From CAYUIS01 sp964444825 (GTDB taxonomy: Bacteria; Chloroflexota; Anaerolineae; B4-G1): DNA of 5,370 bases. Shown here in pieces: positions 4,246-5,370 of this stretch. Each line of letters opens with the position of its first letter. Position 1 is the first letter of the stretch. Both the position numbers and the translations under genes were made by a program. The stretch lies in the NCBI GenBank assembly GCA_964444825.1, contig CAYUIS010000208.1:1-5370 (forward strand), written 5' to 3'. The notes beneath the pieces were generated by a model. It was not told where the DNA came from. It was given only the letters and a program-made list of their open reading frames with translations, and did not search any database.

Positions 4246-5370
4246 ATGGCGCGGAAGCAGAGGCAGGGACAGAGTCAGAGGCCAAAATCAAAGCAGGATC
4301 AAGGGCAGGGGCATCGACAGGAGCAGGCACCAGCGCAGAAGCGGGACTTCCAGCGGGTAGACAAGCACATCTGGGAGCTACCCAAGAGCTTCCGGGACGA
4401 CATGCGCGTCCCGGCACGGCTGTTTGGCGATGCAGAGCTGTTTGACGCCGCCTTCCGCGACCGTACCGTACAGCAGTTGACCAATACCACAACCCTGCCG
4501 GGCATTGTCAAGCACGCGATGGCGATGCCCGATTTTCATCAGGGATACGGCTTTCCTATCGGCGGCGTCGCCGCCATTCGGAGCGACACCGGCGTGATCT
4601 CCCCTGGAGGTGTAGGGTACGACATAAACTGCGGGGTGCGCCTTCTGGGCACGCGCCTGGAACAGGCGGAAGTAGCACCCTACATAGAGGACCTGACAGC
4701 GAGGCTCTACCAGACCTGTCCCAGCGGCGTGGGTGGAAAGGGGCGCGTGCAGGTCTCGGAGCGGGATCTGGACGAACTGGTGACCCAGGGCGCCAGGTGG
4801 GCTCTGAAGCGTGGCCTGGCCCGGCAGGAGGACGTGACCCATACCGAGGAGCAAGGCAGCTTGGCCGGCGCCGATCCCAGCCAGTTGAGCGCCCGCGCCA
4901 AGGAACGAGGCCGTCCGCAGGTGGGCTCACTAGGGGCGGGGAACCACTTCCTAGAGATAGACGTCATCGAAGAGATCTATGACCCCGAGGTGGCCGATGC
5001 CTTCCGCCTGTGGGAGGGCCAGATCGTGGTGCAGATCCACTGCGGCTCCCGGGGCTTTGGCCATCAGGTCTGCGATGACTATGTAAAGAGCCTGCAACCA
5101 GCGGTTCACAAGTACAACATCCAGCTCCCCGACCGGGAACTGGTCTGCGCGCCCATCGACTCCCCTGAGGGTCGCGCCTACTATGGTGCGATGGCCTGCG
5201 CCGTCAACTATGCCTTCGTCAACCGGCAGGTGTTGGCAATGGGTGTGCGGGAGGCGTTCGAGCAAGTGCTTGCCGGTAAGGTAAAGCACTTTGATCTCTT
5301 CCAGGTCTATGACGTTGCCCACAACATCGCCAAGTTTGAGGAACACGATGTAGAAGGGAAAAGGCTCAGG
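4246..5370 (+). CDS. rtcB: RNA-splicing ligase RtcB (C-terminus off the right edge)
   Basis: RtcB joins RNA 2',3'-cyclic phosphate (or 3'-phosphate) ends to 5'-hydroxyl ends with GTP and Mn2+, in tRNA splicing or RNA repair. The 375 visible residues hold five metal ligands in the right order: D126 and C129 in GYDINCG, H234 in GAGNHFLE, H265 in IHCGSRG and H359 in YDVAHN. Compared with Pyrococcus horikoshii RtcB (D95, C98, H203, H234, H329) these are shifted by a near-constant 30-31 residues, so the core is collinear and the extra length is at the N-terminus. The guanylylated histidine should fall near residue 434, beyond the window, with about 100 residues missing. The start at 4246 has GAGAGG six bases upstream. 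The gene follows archease by 35 nt and is probably cotranscribed with it. The first 31 residues are an atypical Gln/Lys/Arg-rich tail. Confidence 0.96.
   Translation, partial: MARKQRQGQSQRPKSKQDQGQGHRQEQAPAQKRDFQRVDKHIWELPKSFRDDMRVPARLFGDAELFDAAFRDRTVQQLTNTTTLPGIVKHAMAMPDFHQGYGFPIGGVAAIRSDTGVISPGGVGYDINCGVRLLGTRLEQAEVAPYIEDLTARLYQTCPSGVGGKGRVQVSERDLDELVTQGARWALKRGLARQEDVTHTEEQGSLAGADPSQLSARAKERGRPQVGSLGAGNHFLEIDVIEEIYDPEVADAFRLWEGQIVVQIHCGSRGFGHQVCDDYVKSLQPAVHKYNIQLPDRELVCAPIDSPEGRAYYGAMACAVNYAFVNRQVLAMGVREAFEQVLAGKVKHFDLFQVYDVAHNIAKFEEHDVEGKRLR
4249..4341 (+). repeat. degenerate CAGG-like low-complexity tract encoding the RtcB N-terminal tail
   Basis: The tract is dense in CAG, CAGG and CAGA units with irregular spacers and contains no T-rich stretch. 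It encodes residues 2-32, almost all Gln, Lys, Arg, Gly and Ser with no hydrophobic core, so the tail should be disordered and strongly basic. The conserved RtcB fold begins right after it at about residue 35 (FQRVDKHIWELP). It may have arisen by short-repeat expansion. Confidence 0.6.

Noticed and set aside
4223..4511. Minus-strand open frames across the start of rtcB
   Set aside because: They are antisense to the CAGG-like tract and the conserved RtcB core; their Ala/Pro-rich composition follows from the repeats.

Overview
The window (about 60% GC by eye) holds two divergently transcribed bacterial operons with a 424-base intergenic region between them. A T-box leader, an aspartate-semialdehyde dehydrogenase of the archaeal/fungal type and an archease-RtcB gene pair, all in GC-rich DNA, fit a member of Chloroflexota or a related deep-branching Gram-positive-like lineage. 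That placement is an inference from gene content and has not been tested by phylogeny.

Minus strand, read from about 3764 down to 1: a sigma70-type promoter (TTGCCA, 16-base spacer, TATAAT) drives a leader of about 360 nt that has the parts of a T-box riboswitch. These are a Stem I with its specifier loop and distal T-loop module, intervening hairpins, the T-box motif, an antiterminator and a competing rho-independent terminator. The best specifier reading is ACC (threonine). Then come a 470-aa aspartate kinase, an aspartate-semialdehyde dehydrogenase that overlaps it by 11 nt, and a NudC-type NADH pyrophosphatase 9 nt further on, whose C-terminus runs off the left edge. The first two enzymes carry out the first two steps of the aspartate family pathway (Thr, Met, Lys, diaminopimelate). 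The riboswitch would therefore match pathway entry to the charging of a tRNA, most likely tRNA-Thr. NudC is an unexpected third member.

Plus strand, from 3797 to the right edge: a 137-aa archease is followed after 35 nt by the RNA ligase RtcB, of which 375 residues are present and the C-terminal part with the guanylylated histidine is missing. Archease is the known activator of RtcB, so this pair is a complete functional unit for joining 2',3'-cyclic-phosphate and 5'-hydroxyl RNA ends. RtcB carries an unusual Gln/Lys-rich N-terminal tail of about 31 residues encoded by degenerate CAGG-like repeats.

The window shows no tRNA, rRNA, CRISPR array, insertion sequence or broken gene. The main item of interest is the T-box leader and the small three-gene regulon below it.
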